From assembly GCF_004135585.1 (NCBI RefSeq), contig NZ_CP035501.1, positions 4,969,501 through 5,033,500 on the forward strand: DNA of 64,000 bases, read 5' to 3'. Positions 1 through 9,474 of the stretch are shown piece by piece (the first letter of the stretch is position 1; the number at the start of each line of letters is the position of its first letter). The translations under genes were made by a program, and so were the position numbers. The DNA comes from Sphingosinicella sp. BN140058 (lineage in GTDB: Bacteria; Pseudomonadota; Alphaproteobacteria; Sphingomonadales; Sphingomonadaceae). The notes under the pieces were generated by a model, which was given only the letters and a program-made list of their open reading frames with translations, made no database searches and was not told the DNA's origin.

Positions 1-448
1 ACACCGGCCCGCCTTCGCGCAAGTGAGCAAGGGCACGATCATAATGGCCTTTGCCGTGGCCGATCCGAGTGCCGCGGCGGTCGGCGGTCACTAGGGGAAC
101 CAGCACGACGTCGGGGGCCAGCGCATCCGCCGACGACGGCGGTTGGAGGACGCCCCACGGGCTCGCCTCAGTAGCAGGTGCCTCCCGGAACAGCATGCGG
201 GCGTCGCGATCGAGGAACCAGGGAAGCGCCGCGCGCTGTCCCGTACCGAGCCGCTCCAGGGTGGGATAGGGGCTGATCTCCGCCTTGAGCGGATGGTAGC
301 CGGCGACGATGCCGGCGCCGAGCAGATGGGGCAGGACTCGCTCCGCCAGCTTGGCCTCGAGCTCGGCGCGCAGGCTGTCGGTGAGCGAGGCGGCGTAGAG
401 CCGCCGTTCCGCCAGAGCGCGGCTGCGCATTTCCGATTTTGGACTCAC
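1..448 (-). CDS. 5-formyltetrahydrofolate cyclo-ligase (3' end outside window)
   Basis: This gene reads leftwards and runs off base 1, so only about 149 codons are present. The enzyme family converts 5-formyl-THF to 5,10-methenyl-THF with ATP in the cytoplasm. The visible protein has a basic N-terminus (MRSRALAERR) and the family's glycine-rich signature near the truncated end, RIGHGKGHYDR, where the family normally has G-x-G-x-G-Y-Y-D-R. I give the GTG at 448; an in-frame ATG at 430 is an equally good start. Its position downstream of zapA and a probable 6S RNA is the common proteobacterial arrangement and supports the call. Confidence 0.85.
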   Translation of the reverse strand, partial: MSPKSEMRSRALAERRLYAASLTDSLRAELEAKLAERVLPHLLGAGIVAGYHPLKAEISPYPTLERLGTGQRAALPWFLDRDARMLFREAPATEASPWGVLQPPSSADALAPDVVLVPLVTADRRGTRIGHGKGHYDRALAHLREGGPV

Positions 449-487
449 GCTCGGCTCCGGTGCGGGGGAGTGACGGGACCGCCCTAG

Positions 488-640
488 CCGTTTGCTGGAA
501 TATCCTCTGACGCCAGAACGTCAGGTGGGGACCATGTAGACCGAACCAGGATCCGGCCAGGGACAGCCCCCTAGGATGTCTTTATCGCCTCAGGGATGTT
601 CGCTAAAGCTCGTACATGGCAGTGCCCGTCAGGGCTCTAT
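488..640 (-). ncRNA. ssrS: probable 6S RNA
   Basis: The space between zapA and the formyltetrahydrofolate cyclo-ligase gene is where 6S RNA usually lies in Proteobacteria. Read on the minus strand, it can fold as one long interrupted hairpin: CCATGTA near 623 pairs with TACATGG near 535, CGAAC pairs with GTTCG further in, and CCCTGAGG faces CCTAGGGG near the tip around an unpaired CGATAAAGACAT bubble. This open-promoter-like shape is the hallmark of 6S RNA, which sequesters the housekeeping RNA polymerase. The ends are approximate. The call rests on position and hand folding, not a covariance model. Confidence 0.62.
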
Positions 641-976
641 CTAGGATGGTTGCCCCGTCTCCTCAAGGGTGCGAGCGACCTTTTCCATCCGCTCGGCAAG
701 GCGTTCCAGCGCATCGGCGACGTCGTCGTCATTGGTCTCGAACAAAGCGGCATCGGCGGGCGGCGCGTGACCGGCGCGGCGTTCGAGCACTTCGTCGGCG
801 AGCAGCAGCGAAGCGAACAGCAATTGCCTGTTTTCGCCGAGATTGCCGAGCGCGCCGGCGGCGTCCTTCGCCTTGCCGTCGACGATCGCGGCCACCGAGC
901 GAAGATGGTCTTCTTCACCGGTGCGGCACGCGATCGAGTAGCGGCGGTTGCCGATCTCGACCTCCACATTCGGCAT
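641..976 (-). CDS. zapA: cell division protein ZapA
   Basis: The 111-residue protein MPNVEVEIGNRRYSIACRTG... has the usual ZapA layout: a short N-terminal beta region containing the GEE segment (residues 20-22), then a long C-terminal helix rich in Ala, Leu and Glu that forms a coiled coil. ZapA bundles FtsZ filaments at the division ring. The ATG at 976 overlaps the TGA of the upstream small coiled-coil gene (TGATG), so the two are translationally coupled. The likely 6S RNA begins just after its stop codon. Confidence 0.9.
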   Translation of the reverse strand: MPNVEVEIGNRRYSIACRTGEEDHLRSVAAIVDGKAKDAAGALGNLGENRQLLFASLLLADEVLERRAGHAPPADAALFETNDDDVADALERLAERMEKVARTLEETGQPS

Positions 977-1185
977 CACACTCTCCCTTGCGTGTCCAGC
1001 AACCTGTCGATCTCGCCGATCGCGCCTTCCACCTTGGCACGAAGAGCGAGATGATTGCGGCGGAGAGTGTCCACGTCCTCGGCGCCTGGGGCGGGCGTGC
1101 GGCTTGCCACGGCGCTTGCCTCGATGCGTGCAAGCGCACGCTCGAGCCGGCCAAGTGCAGCGGTCGTTCTTTCGCGCCCCATCAA
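976..1185 (-). CDS. small coiled-coil protein upstream of zapA
   Basis: This is a 69-residue, predominantly helical protein. Most of it (residues 6-60) is a heptad-like run of Ala, Leu and Arg/Glu, ending DRLLDTQGRV. It has no membrane segment or signal peptide. It overlaps zapA by one base and so is probably made in step with it. Small coiled-coil proteins in this position are common in sphingomonads but have no assigned role; help with ZapA or divisome assembly is only a contextual guess. The ATG at 1185 or the next codon (MMG) may be used. Confidence 0.7.
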   Translation of the reverse strand: MMGRERTTAALGRLERALARIEASAVASRTPAPGAEDVDTLRRNHLALRAKVEGAIGEIDRLLDTQGRV

Positions 1186-1363
1186 CGCCTTGTAGCACGT
1201 TCCGGCGCGCGGGGGAAATGGGTAGCGGCCGCTGAACCTTTCCGTCCGCGCACCTCGGTGTTGACGGGGCGGCTTCCGCCTCTAAAGGAGCGGGCGAGCG
1301 GGGCGCATGCCGGGGAGCCTGCCTCGCCGGCCTTCCGGGGTGCTCCGACCAGTGGGAAACAGC

Positions 1364-3346
1364 ATGGCCCTCGAACCGAGACTGCTCGCCAACGCCATTC
1401 GCGCCCTCGCCATGGATGCCGTCCAGGCGGCCAATTCGGGACATCCGGGAATGCCGATGGGCATGGCCGATGTCGCGACCGTGCTCTTTACCGAGCATTT
1501 GAAGCACGATCCGACGGATCCCGCCTGGCACGACCGCGATCGCTTCGTGCTGTCGGCCGGTCACGGCTCGATGCTGATTTACGCGCTGCTGCACCTGACC
1601 GGCTACGAAAAGCCGACGCTGGACGACATCCGCAACTTCCGCCAGCTCGGCAGCCTGTGCGCCGGGCATCCCGAGAATTTCCTGATCCCGGCGATCGAGG
1701 CGACCACCGGTCCGCTCGGCCAGGGACTCGCGATGGCGGTCGGCATGGCGATCGCCGAACGCCATCTCAACGCCGGCTTCGGCGACGATCTCGTCGATCA
1801 CAAGACCTGGGTGATCGCCGGCGACGGCTGTTTGATGGAGGGCGTCAACCACGAGGCGGCGGGGCTTGCCGGCCATCTCGGCCTCGGCCGGCTCAATGTC
1901 TTCTGGGACAACAACCATATCACGATCGACGGATCGACCGATCTGTCTACGTCCGAAGACATTCCGGCGCGGTACCGCGCTTATGGCTGGCACGTCGTCG
2001 CCTGCGACGGCCATGATTTCGACAGCATCCGCGCTGCGATCGCCGAAGCGGTCGCCGATCCGCGGCCGTCGCTGATCGCCTGCAAGACGATCATCGGCTG
2101 GGGCGCGCCCAACAAGATGGGCACATCGGCGACCCACGGCGCGGCGCTTGGCGTCGACGAGGTGGCGGCGGCGCGCAAGCATCTCGTCTGGGACAGCGAG
2201 CCGTTCGAGATCCCGCAGCCGATCATGGACGCCTGGCGTGAGGCCGGGCGCCGCGCGGCGCCGCTGCACGAGGAGTGGCGGGTCCGCCTCGCCGCGTCGT
2301 CGCAGCGCGAGGAATTCGTCCGCCGCATGGAAGGGCGGCTGCCGGCCGACACCGGCCTCGATGCGCATCTCGACGCACTCGCCGCCAATCCGCAGAAGAT
2401 CGCGACCCGTAAGGCCTCCGAAATCGCGCTCGAGGCGATCAACGCGGCCTTGCCGGAAACGATCGGCGGCTCCGCCGATCTCACCGGCTCCAACAACACC
2501 AAGACCAAGAAGCAGGCGCCGCTCACCCGGGACGATTATTCCGGCCGCTACATCTACTACGGCATCCGCGAATTCGGCATGTCGGCGGCGATGAACGGCA
2601 TGGCGCTGCACGGCGGCGTCATTCCCTATGGCGGCACCTTCCTGGTCTTCTCCGATTATTGCCGGCCGGCGATCCGGCTGGCCGCGCTGCAGCGGGCACG
2701 CTCGATCTTCGTGATGACCCACGATTCGATCGGCCTTGGCGAAGATGGCCCGACCCACCAGCCGGTCGAGCACGTCACCAGCCTGCGCATGATCCCGAAC
2801 CTTGCCGTCTTCCGCCCGGCCGACGTCGTCGAGACCGCAGAATGCTGGGCCCTGTCGCTGGCTCGGCAGGACGGCCCCTCGCTGCTCGCCCTGACCCGGC
2901 AGAACCTGCCCCAGGTGCGGATCGAGCGGAGCGCCGAGAATCTGTGCGCACGCGGCGCCTATCGCCTCCGCGCTGCCGCGGCGCCGCGCCGGGTGGTGCT
3001 GGTTGCCACCGGATCGGAAGTCGAACTCGCGCTCAAGACCGCCGATGCCCTTGAAGGGCAGGGGATCGGTGCCGACGTTGTGTCGATGCCGTGCTGGTCA
3101 TTGTTCGACGCCCAGGACGCCGCGTATCGCGCGGACGTGCTTCCGGCCGAGGTGCTGACCGTCTCGATCGAGGCCGGGACGACGCTCGGCTGGGAACATT
3201 ATACGGGCCGCGACGGCATCCGCATCGGCCTCGACCGCTTCGGCGCTTCGGCTCCGGCCGAAGACCTTTTCCGCCGCTTCGGCTTCACCGTCGAAGCGAT
3301 CGTGCCGCAAATCACCGCGGCACTCGAAACCAAGGGAGATCAATGA
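1364..3346 (+). CDS. tkt: transketolase
   Basis: The 660-residue protein is full length for a TPP-dependent transketolase, which moves two-carbon units between sugar phosphates in the non-oxidative pentose phosphate pathway. The N-terminal SGHPGMPMG motif (about residues 25-33), the GDG...N TPP/Mg binding segment near residues 154-185, and the pyrimidine-domain motif [11 protein letters not shown] near 460 are all present. The start at 1364 ([18 protein letters not shown]) matches family N-termini; a longer reading from 1307 adds an unlikely basic leader. The stop lies one base before the gap ATG, indicating an operon with gap. Confidence 0.96.
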   Translation: MALEPRLLANAIRALAMDAVQAANSGHPGMPMGMADVATVLFTEHLKHDPTDPAWHDRDRFVLSAGHGSMLIYALLHLTGYEKPTLDDIRNFRQLGSLCAGHPENFLIPAIEATTGPLGQGLAMAVGMAIAERHLNAGFGDDLVDHKTWVIAGDGCLMEGVNHEAAGLAGHLGLGRLNVFWDNNHITIDGSTDLSTSEDIPARYRAYGWHVVACDGHDFDSIRAAIAEAVADPRPSLIACKTIIGWGAPNKMGTSATHGAALGVDEVAAARKHLVWDSEPFEIPQPIMDAWREAGRRAAPLHEEWRVRLAASSQREEFVRRMEGRLPADTGLDAHLDALAANPQKIATRKASEIALEAINAALPETIGGSADLTGSNNTKTKKQAPLTRDDYSGRYIYYGIREFGMSAAMNGMALHGGVIPYGGTFLVFSDYCRPAIRLAALQRARSIFVMTHDSIGLGEDGPTHQPVEHVTSLRMIPNLAVFRPADVVETAECWALSLARQDGPSLLALTRQNLPQVRIERSAENLCARGAYRLRAAAAPRRVVLVATGSEVELALKTADALEGQGIGADVVSMPCWSLFDAQDAAYRADVLPAEVLTVSIEAGTTLGWEHYTGRDGIRIGLDRFGASAPAEDLFRRFGFTVEAIVPQITAALETKGDQ

Positions 3347-3347
3347 C

Positions 3348-4355
3348 ATGGCCATCAGAGTAGCGATCAACGGCTTCGGCCGCATCGGGCGGCTCGTCGC
3401 CCGCGCCATCCTCGAAAAGCCGGAAAGCGGTCTCGAGCTCGTCTCGATCAACGATCTCGCCGACGCCAAGTCGAACGCTCTGCTGTTCAAGCGCGACAGC
3501 GTGCACGGCACCTACAAGGGCGAGGTCCATGCCGAGGGCAACGACCTCATCATCGACGGCAAGCGCATCCACGTCACCGCCGAGCGCGATCCGGCCAAGC
3601 TGCCGCATGCCGCCAACCAGATCGACATCGCGCTGGAATGCACCGGCTTCTTCACGGACCGTGAGAAGGCCTCCGCCCATCTCACTGCCGGGGCGAAGAA
3701 AGTGCTGATCTCGGCGCCTGCGAAGGGCGTCGACCTCACCGTCGTGTTTGGGGTCAATGAGGACAAGATCGAGGCCGGTCACACGATCGTCTCCAATGCG
3801 TCGTGCACGACCAACTGCCTCGCGCCCGTGGCCAAGGTGCTGAACGACACGATCGGCATCGAGCGCGGCCTGATGACGACGATCCACAGCTACACCAACG
3901 ATCAGAAGATCCTCGATCAGATCCATCCCGACATGCGCCGGGCGCGCGCTGCGGCGATGTCGATCATTCCCACCACCACCGGGGCCGCCCGCGCCGTCGG
4001 CGAAGTGCTTCCCGAACTGAAGGGCAAGCTGGACGGTTCGGCGATCCGCGTGCCGACCCCGAATGTCAGCCTGGTCGACCTGACCTTCACGCCGAAGCGC
4101 GACACCAGCGTCGAGGAAGTGAACGGCGTTCTCCGTGCGGCTGCCGAAGGCGCGCTCAAGGGCATATTGCAGTTCATCGAGGAGCCGCTGGTCTCGATCG
4201 ACTTCAACCACGATCCGCACAGCTCGAGCGTCGACAGCCTCGAGACTGCGGTGCTCGAAGGCAAGCTCGTCCGCGTCGTCTCGTGGTACGACAATGAATG
4301 GGGCTTCTCGAACCGGATGGTCGACACGGCCAGCGCGATGGGCAAGCTGATCTGA
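3348..4355 (+). CDS. gap: glyceraldehyde-3-phosphate dehydrogenase
   Basis: This 335-residue cytosolic enzyme converts glyceraldehyde-3-phosphate to 1,3-bisphosphoglycerate. It shows the Rossmann start NGFGRIGR (residues 8-15) and the catalytic ASCTTNC motif with nucleophile Cys153; family-typical segments run to the C-terminus ([13 protein letters not shown]). It begins one base after tkt and is followed by a strong intrinsic terminator before pgk, so gap could be transcribed at a different level from pgk and the aldolase gene. Confidence 0.98.
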   Translation: MAIRVAINGFGRIGRLVARAILEKPESGLELVSINDLADAKSNALLFKRDSVHGTYKGEVHAEGNDLIIDGKRIHVTAERDPAKLPHAANQIDIALECTGFFTDREKASAHLTAGAKKVLISAPAKGVDLTVVFGVNEDKIEAGHTIVSNASCTTNCLAPVAKVLNDTIGIERGLMTTIHSYTNDQKILDQIHPDMRRARAAAMSIIPTTTGAARAVGEVLPELKGKLDGSAIRVPTPNVSLVDLTFTPKRDTSVEEVNGVLRAAAEGALKGILQFIEEPLVSIDFNHDPHSSSVDSLETAVLEGKLVRVVSWYDNEWGFSNRMVDTASAMGKLI

Positions 4356-4362
4356 CTGACGA

Positions 4363-4390
4363 GGCGCCCGGCATTCCGGGCGCCTTTTTT
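4363..4390 (+). terminator. intrinsic terminator between gap and pgk
   Basis: A perfect 9-bp stem GGCGCCCGG (4363-4371) and CCGGGCGCC (4376-4384) with a CATT loop is followed by six T residues. It sits inside what would otherwise be a continuous tkt-gap-pgk-aldolase operon, 20 bases before the pgk start. Confidence 0.9.
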
Positions 4391-4410
4391 CTGACTGGGA
4401 TAAACGATCG

Positions 4411-5607
4411 ATGACCTTCAAGACCCTGGACGACCTCGGCGACGTGACCGGCAAGCGCGTGCTGGTGCGCGTCGACCTCAACGTGCCGATGGCGGATCTG
4501 AAGGTCACCGACGACACCAGGCTGCGGGCGACCCTGCCGACGGTCACCGAACTCGCCGACCGCGGGGCGATCGTCCTGCTGCTGGCCCATTTTGGCCGCC
4601 CAAAAGGCGAGCAGCGCCCCGACATGTCGCTGTCGCTGGTCACCCGTGCCTATGAGGACGTCCTCGGCCGTCCGGTTCGCTTCATCGGCGATTGCCAGGG
4701 CGAACTCGCCGCCGCCAACATCGCCGACATGCAGGCGGGCGACGTCGCCATCCTCGAGAATACGCGCTTCCATGCGGGCGAGGAAAAGAACGATCCCGCG
4801 CTCGCCCGCGCCATCGCGGCGCTCGGCGATGTCTACGTCAACGACGCGTTCTCCGCGGCGCACCGCGCGCACAGCTCCACCGAGGCGATCGCCCATATTC
4901 TCCCGGCCTATGCGGGCCGGGCGATGGAGGCGGAGCTGAAGGCGCTGCAGAAGGCCTTGGGCGCGCCGGAGCGCCCGGTGGCGGCGGTGGTCGGCGGCGC
5001 CAAGGTTTCGACCAAATTGGAAGTGCTCCGCCATCTGGTCACCAGGGTCGATCATCTGATCATCGGCGGCGGCATGGCCAACACTTTCCTCGCTGCGCGC
5101 GGAGTCGCGGTCGGCAAGTCGCTGTGCGAGCATGATCTGACCGCCACCGCGCTCGAGATCCTCGACGCCGCCGACCGTGCCGATTGCACGGTGCATCTGC
5201 CCTACGATGTCGTGGTCGCAAAGGAGTTCGCCGCCAATCCGCCGTCGCTCCGCACCGTCAACGTCCATGAAGTCGCCGCTGACGAGATGATCCTCGACGT
5301 CGGTCCGGCCGCGGTGGAAGCACTCGCCGATGCGATCAAGACCTGCCGGACCCTGGTCTGGAACGGCCCGCTCGGCGCGTTCGAGACAATTCCGTTCGAC
5401 GCTGCGACGGTGGCGCTGGCGCAGACCGCCGCCGCCCTGACCCAGAGCGGCGGCCTGGTCTCGGTCGCTGGCGGCGGCGACACGGTGGCGGCGCTCAATC
5501 ATGCGGGCGTTGCCGACGACTTCACCTTCGTCTCGACCGCGGGGGGCGCCTTCCTCGAATGGATGGAAGGCAAGGAACTGCCTGGCGTCAAAGCGCTCGA
5601 GGCCTAA
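4411..5607 (+). CDS. pgk: phosphoglycerate kinase
   Basis: The 398-residue protein is normal length for this two-domain glycolytic kinase. The N-terminal domain contains VRVDLNVPM (residues 21-29), the HFGRPKG loop near 62 and HRAHSST near 152; the C-terminal domain carries WNGPLGAFE and the nucleotide-binding GGGDTVAAL near 352. It transfers phosphate from 1,3-bisphosphoglycerate to ADP. Because a terminator separates it from gap, pgk probably depends on read-through or on its own promoter in the short gap. Confidence 0.97.
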   Translation: MTFKTLDDLGDVTGKRVLVRVDLNVPMADLKVTDDTRLRATLPTVTELADRGAIVLLLAHFGRPKGEQRPDMSLSLVTRAYEDVLGRPVRFIGDCQGELAAANIADMQAGDVAILENTRFHAGEEKNDPALARAIAALGDVYVNDAFSAAHRAHSSTEAIAHILPAYAGRAMEAELKALQKALGAPERPVAAVVGGAKVSTKLEVLRHLVTRVDHLIIGGGMANTFLAARGVAVGKSLCEHDLTATALEILDAADRADCTVHLPYDVVVAKEFAANPPSLRTVNVHEVAADEMILDVGPAAVEALADAIKTCRTLVWNGPLGAFETIPFDAATVALAQTAAALTQSGGLVSVAGGGDTVAALNHAGVADDFTFVSTAGGAFLEWMEGKELPGVKALEA

Positions 5608-5642
5608 TCACCGTCGAAACCGATAACCATTGGGGTAGAGAG

Positions 5643-6557
5643 ATGAGCATCACACCGACCGTCAAGGCGATCCTCGACAAGTACGAGAGCGACAATCCCG
5701 GCGTGAAGACCAACCTCGCGCGGATCCTGATGCAGGGTCGGCTCGGCGGCACCGGCAAGCTCATCATCCTGCCCGTCGACCAGGGCTTCGAGCATGGGCC
5801 GGCCCGCAGCTTCTCGGTCAATCCGGCCGCTTACGATCCTCATTATCATTACCAGCTCGCGATCGATGCCGGCCTGTCGGCCTATGCTGCCCCGCTCGGA
5901 CCGCTGGAGGCGGGCGCCGCCACCTTCGCCGGTCAGATTCCGACCATCCTCAAGGTCAACAGCTCGAACAGCTGGGCGACCTCGATCGATCAGGCGGTCA
6001 CCGGCACCGTCGACGATGCGCTCCGGCTCGGCTGCGCGGCGATCGGCTTCACCATCTATCCGGGCTCCGACAACATCTTCGAGATGATGGAGGAGATCCG
6101 CGAGATGTCGGCGGAGGCCAAGGCGGTCGGCATCGCCACCGTGATCTGGTCCTACCCGCGCGGCGGCAAGCTGTCGAAGGACGGCGAGCTCGCGCTCGAC
6201 GTCGGCGCCTATGCCGCGCACATGGCCGCTCTGCTCGGCGCTCACATCATCAAGGTCAAGCTGCCGAGCGCCCATATCGAGCAGAAGGACGCCAAGCCGA
6301 TGTACGAGGGCAGCGACTGGTCGGCGCAGGCCGATCGGGTCCGCCACGTCGTCCAGAGCTGCTTCGCCGGCCGCCGCATCGTCGTCTTCTCCGGGGGGGC
6401 CGCCAAGGGTGCCGACGCCGTCTACCAGGATGCCCGCGATATCAGAGACGGCGGCGGAAACGGCTCGATCATCGGCCGCAACACTTTCCAGCGCCCGCGC
6501 GACGAAGCGCTGGCGATGCTCGACAAGCTGGTCGGGATCTACAAGGGCGCGGAATAA
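5643..6557 (+). CDS. class I fructose-bisphosphate aldolase (DhnA/archaeal type)
   Basis: This 304-residue protein belongs to the archaeal-type class I aldolase family, which cleaves fructose-1,6-bisphosphate through a lysine Schiff base and needs no metal. Family features are IILPVDQGFEHGP (residues 41-53), the TIYPGSDN segment near 138, and HIIKVKLPSA (201-210), which carries the probable Schiff-base lysine. The ATG at 5643 follows a GGGGTAGAGAG ribosome site; an earlier in-frame start at 5559 lies inside pgk and is unlikely. It lies 35 bases after pgk in the glycolytic operon. Confidence 0.93.
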   Translation: MSITPTVKAILDKYESDNPGVKTNLARILMQGRLGGTGKLIILPVDQGFEHGPARSFSVNPAAYDPHYHYQLAIDAGLSAYAAPLGPLEAGAATFAGQIPTILKVNSSNSWATSIDQAVTGTVDDALRLGCAAIGFTIYPGSDNIFEMMEEIREMSAEAKAVGIATVIWSYPRGGKLSKDGELALDVGAYAAHMAALLGAHIIKVKLPSAHIEQKDAKPMYEGSDWSAQADRVRHVVQSCFAGRRIVVFSGGAAKGADAVYQDARDIRDGGGNGSIIGRNTFQRPRDEALAMLDKLVGIYKGAE

Positions 6558-6581
6558 GGGACGGGGCGCGACGCTTGACCA

Positions 6582-6680
6582 TCATCCCAGCGAAAGCTGG
6601 GATCTCCCGGCGTGAAAGGCGCGGCGCTTTCACATGCTCCGCGCGTACTTTCCCTCAGATCCCAGCTTTCGCTTCGATGA
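6582..6680. repeat. paired palindromic (REP-like) element
   Basis: TCATCCCAGCGAAAGCTGGG (start of the left arm, 6582-6605) contains the hairpin ATCCCAGC-GAAA-GCTGGGAT. The right arm (6657-6680) is almost its reverse complement, with a few mismatches near GCTTCGATGA. Two arms facing each other about 50 bases apart resemble a REPIN-type intergenic repeat. It lies between the aldolase stop and the next gene, where it could also end transcription. Confidence 0.65.
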
Positions 6681-6700
6681 CGCTTTAGGCACGCGAGCCG

Positions 6701-7333
6701 ATGCTGACCCAATTCCTCGCGCGGCAGTTCGCCCGTCCCTCGGGCCTGCTCGGCCGCGTCTGGATAGCACCTTGGCTCGACCGCATCAGCGCCGGCATGA
6801 ATCGGCTCGCGCTCGCCCAACTTGCCCCGCAGTGCGACGAGACCATCCTCGAGATCGGTTTCGGCGGCGGGGCGCTGCTGGACGTCATCCTTGCGGCGAC
6901 CGCTGGCGACGTTCACGCGGCGGATATTTCCGCCGTCGCGCTGGCCCGCGCCCGGCGCCGCTTCCGGCGGCACGGCGCGCGCCTGCACCTGATCCAGACC
7001 TCGCCAGAACGCCTGCCGCTGCCGGACGCCGCGATCGACAAGGCGGTGAGCGTCAACAGCCTTTATTTCTGGCCCGATCTCGACGCCGCGCTGGCGGAAC
7101 TCGCCCGGGTGGTCCGTCCCCGGGGCCTCCTCATCCTCTGCTTCGAACCGCCGGAGGAGCTGCGCAAATGGCCCGGTCACGTTCATGGCTTCAAAGCCTA
7201 TGACGCAGCGGAGATCGTCGCTCGCGCGGCCGCGTTCGAGCTCGTCGGCTGTGTCGCCGTCCGCGGCCGCAAGCCCGATCGCTTTCTCTGCTTGAGCCTG
7301 ATGCGCCGCGCTGACACAGAGGGGCATGATTGA
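6701..7333 (+). CDS. class I SAM-dependent methyltransferase
   Basis: The 210-residue soluble protein has a Rossmann methyltransferase fold. Motif I is ILEIGFGGG (about residues 49-57), an acidic residue ends the next strand (HAADIS), and a YFWPDLDAALAELARVVRPRG segment carries the post-II/III motif seen in UbiE/SAM Methyltransf_11 enzymes. The substrate cannot be told from sequence. The last codons overlap the thiE start by 8 bases, so the two are translationally linked, although a role in thiamine synthesis is not implied by the family. Confidence 0.85.
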   Translation: MLTQFLARQFARPSGLLGRVWIAPWLDRISAGMNRLALAQLAPQCDETILEIGFGGGALLDVILAATAGDVHAADISAVALARARRRFRRHGARLHLIQTSPERLPLPDAAIDKAVSVNSLYFWPDLDAALAELARVVRPRGLLILCFEPPEELRKWPGHVHGFKAYDAAEIVARAAAFELVGCVAVRGRKPDRFLCLSLMRRADTEGHD

Positions 7334-8000
7334 AGACGAACTCGATCCCGGCTTCGCCGAGCTCTTCGACCCGCAGGATCGCGCGCCCTGCGAACTCTAC
7401 CTGATCTCGCCGCTGGACGTCGGCAGCGACTTCGCCGATCGGCTCGCGGCGGCGCTCGACGCCGGCCCGGTCGCCGCCTTCCAGCTGCGGATCAAAGGGC
7501 CGGACGAGCATACGATCGCCCGTGCGGCCGAGCCGCTGATGAAGATCTGCGCCGACCGCGAGGTCGCCTTCATCGTCAATGACAGCATGAGCCTGGCCAA
7601 AAGGCTCGGCGCCGACGGCGTTCATCTGGGGCAGGGGGACGGCGATCCGCGCGACGCGCGCGCATTGCTCGGCCCCAATGCCCAGATCGGCGTCACCTGC
7701 CACGACAGCCGCCATCTGGCGATGGAAGCGGGCGAGGCGGGCGCCGATTACGTCGCCTTCGGTGCCTTCTTCCCGACCGCGACCAAGGAGACGACCCATC
7801 GGCCGGATCCGTCGATCCTCTCCTGGTGGTCGCGGCTGTTCGAGATGCCCTGCGTGGCGATCGGCGGAGTGACCCCCGCCAATGGCAGGATATTGGTCGA
7901 TGCCGGCGCCGATTTCCTGGCGGTGTGCAATGCGGTCTGGGGCCATGAGCAGGGTCCGGCCGCCGCGATCGCGGAATTTCAGGGGATCCTTGCCCGCTGA
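7326..8000 (+). CDS. thiE: thiamine-phosphate synthase
   Basis: The 224-residue TIM-barrel protein matches ThiE, which joins HMP-diphosphate and the thiazole phosphate to form thiamine phosphate. Signature pieces are QLRIKG (phosphate and pyrimidine site), FIVNDSMSLAKRLGADGVHLGQGD, GADYVAFGAFFPTATK, and CVAIGGVTPAN near the C-terminus. The N-terminus carries about 25 extra residues before the first barrel strand (CELYLISP), which could reflect a start further downstream. It overlaps the preceding methyltransferase gene. Confidence 0.92.
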   Translation: MIEDELDPGFAELFDPQDRAPCELYLISPLDVGSDFADRLAAALDAGPVAAFQLRIKGPDEHTIARAAEPLMKICADREVAFIVNDSMSLAKRLGADGVHLGQGDGDPRDARALLGPNAQIGVTCHDSRHLAMEAGEAGADYVAFGAFFPTATKETTHRPDPSILSWWSRLFEMPCVAIGGVTPANGRILVDAGADFLAVCNAVWGHEQGPAAAIAEFQGILAR

Positions 8001-8025
8001 GCGCGCTCGTGCGGCCGAGCCCGCT

Positions 8026-8763
8026 TCACCGGAGTGCCTGGCCGACCATGGCGCGCAGGGTCAGTGCGTCGTGGATGGCATGGGCGTCGATGTCGTTGTT
8101 GAAATAGCACCAGACGTCGCGGCCGCCACGCGCCTGCGCCACCAGCCAGTCGGTCCAGGCGAGCAGGCCCTCGTCCGAATAGCGGCCCCAATATTTGCCT
8201 TCGCCGCCATGGAAGCGGACATAGGCGATCGGGCCCGAGGCCCAGCGCGGCGTTGCCGAGCCGGGCATGTCGTGGGCGCAGAAGGCGATGCCGTGCCGGT
8301 CGAGAAGCGCGAGCACCTCCTCATTGATCCAGCTTTTCTCCCGAAACTCGAAGACATGGACGAGGTCGCGCGGAAGCAGTGCGATGAACTGCTCGAGCCG
8401 TTCCCGGTTGAACGCCCAGCGCGGCGGCAATTGGTAGAGGATCGGCCCGATCGCGGCACCGAGGTTGCGGGCCCGGCCCAGAAACTCCTCAACGGGCTCC
8501 GCGCAGTCCTTGAGCTTCTTCATATGGGTGATGAAGCGCGGCGCCTTTACCGAATAGCGGAAGTCCGCCGGCGCCTGATCGCGCCATTTGGTGAAGCTTT
8601 CGGGCTTCGGCAGATGGTAGAAGGAGGTGTTGAGCTCGACCGTCTCGAACGTCTCGGCGTAAAAGCCGAACCACAGCCGCTGCGCGAGCTTGGCGGGGTA
8701 GAAACGCTCCCGCCAATGGCGGTAGATCCAGCCCGAGCAGCCGATGCGGATGGTTCCGGTCAT
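8026..8763 (-). CDS. DUF72 family protein (YecE-like)
   Basis: The 245-residue protein begins with the family signature IRIGCSGWIYRHWRERFYP and continues with VELNTSFYHLP, typical of the TIM-barrel DUF72 family. No biochemical function is established for the family. It has no signal peptide or membrane segment. It converges on thiE with a 25-base gap and is divergent from the M23 peptidase gene. The ATG at 8763 follows a purine-rich stretch and gives the usual N-terminus. Confidence 0.9.
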   Translation of the reverse strand: MTGTIRIGCSGWIYRHWRERFYPAKLAQRLWFGFYAETFETVELNTSFYHLPKPESFTKWRDQAPADFRYSVKAPRFITHMKKLKDCAEPVEEFLGRARNLGAAIGPILYQLPPRWAFNRERLEQFIALLPRDLVHVFEFREKSWINEEVLALLDRHGIAFCAHDMPGSATPRWASGPIAYVRFHGGEGKYWGRYSDEGLLAWTDWLVAQARGGRDVWCYFNNDIDAHAIHDALTLRAMVGQALR

Positions 8764-8817
8764 TAGCGTCTCGAAACGGAACGGCGACGAAATCGTTGCG
8801 GCTCCGGAGGAGAGAAT

Positions 8818-9438
8818 ATGCGTCGCTTCGGATTGCTCGCCGTCATCGTCGTCACCGCCCTGATCAGCTGCGCCGTTACCAGCGCCTTCTGGCTGATCGC
8901 GTTCAACCGCGGTCCGGTTCCCGCCGGGTCCCCGATCGCGGCGCCGCCGCCGCCGGTAGCAACGCCCAAAGCCGATCTCGAGCTCGGGCCGACCGGGCTC
9001 GCCATCCCGGTTGCAGGGATCAAGGCCAGCCAGCTTGCCGATACCTATTCCCAGTCCCGGGCCGGCGGTGCCCGGGTGCACAATGCCATAGATATCATGG
9101 CGCCGGCCGGCACGCCGGTCGTCGCGGCGGCGCCGGGAACGGTCGAGAAACTGTTCTTCAGCGATGGCGGCGGCGGCATCACCGCTTATGTCCGTTCGGC
9201 CGACAAGGCGTGGACCTTCTATTATGCTCATCTGCAGGCCTATGCGCCGGGGCTGCACGAAGGGCAGGCGGTGAAGCAGGGCGATGCGATCGGCCTGGTC
9301 GGCTCCACCGGAAACGCCAATCCGGCCGGCCCGCACCTTCATTTCGCGATCAACCGGATGGCGGCAGGCGAGGATTGGCACGAGGGCACCCCGATCAACC
9401 CCTATCCGCTGCTTGCCGGAAACGGGCCCCGCCGCTAA
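8818..9438 (+). CDS. M23 family metallopeptidase, membrane-anchored
   Basis: A single N-terminal hydrophobic segment (residues 6-28) anchors this 206-residue protein, followed by a Pro/Ala-rich linker and a LytM/M23 domain. The zinc-site elements H-x3-D (HNAIDIMAP near residue 88), and HLH in GPHLHFAINR near 175, are present, so the domain looks catalytically competent. Such enzymes cut or regulate cutting of peptidoglycan peptide bridges in the periplasm. It lies 36 bases before efp, in the same direction. Confidence 0.9.
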   Translation: MRRFGLLAVIVVTALISCAVTSAFWLIAFNRGPVPAGSPIAAPPPPVATPKADLELGPTGLAIPVAGIKASQLADTYSQSRAGGARVHNAIDIMAPAGTPVVAAAPGTVEKLFFSDGGGGITAYVRSADKAWTFYYAHLQAYAPGLHEGQAVKQGDAIGLVGSTGNANPAGPHLHFAINRMAAGEDWHEGTPINPYPLLAGNGPRR

Positions 9439-9474
9439 AGCCGCCGCGGCTCTTTTCCAACTTGTGAGACACCC

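Noticed and set aside
641..2773. 710-codon open frame on the minus strand across zapA and transketolase
   Set aside because: Only its last 111 codons (zapA) are real. The rest is antisense to a clear transketolase and is the usual open antisense frame of GC-rich DNA.
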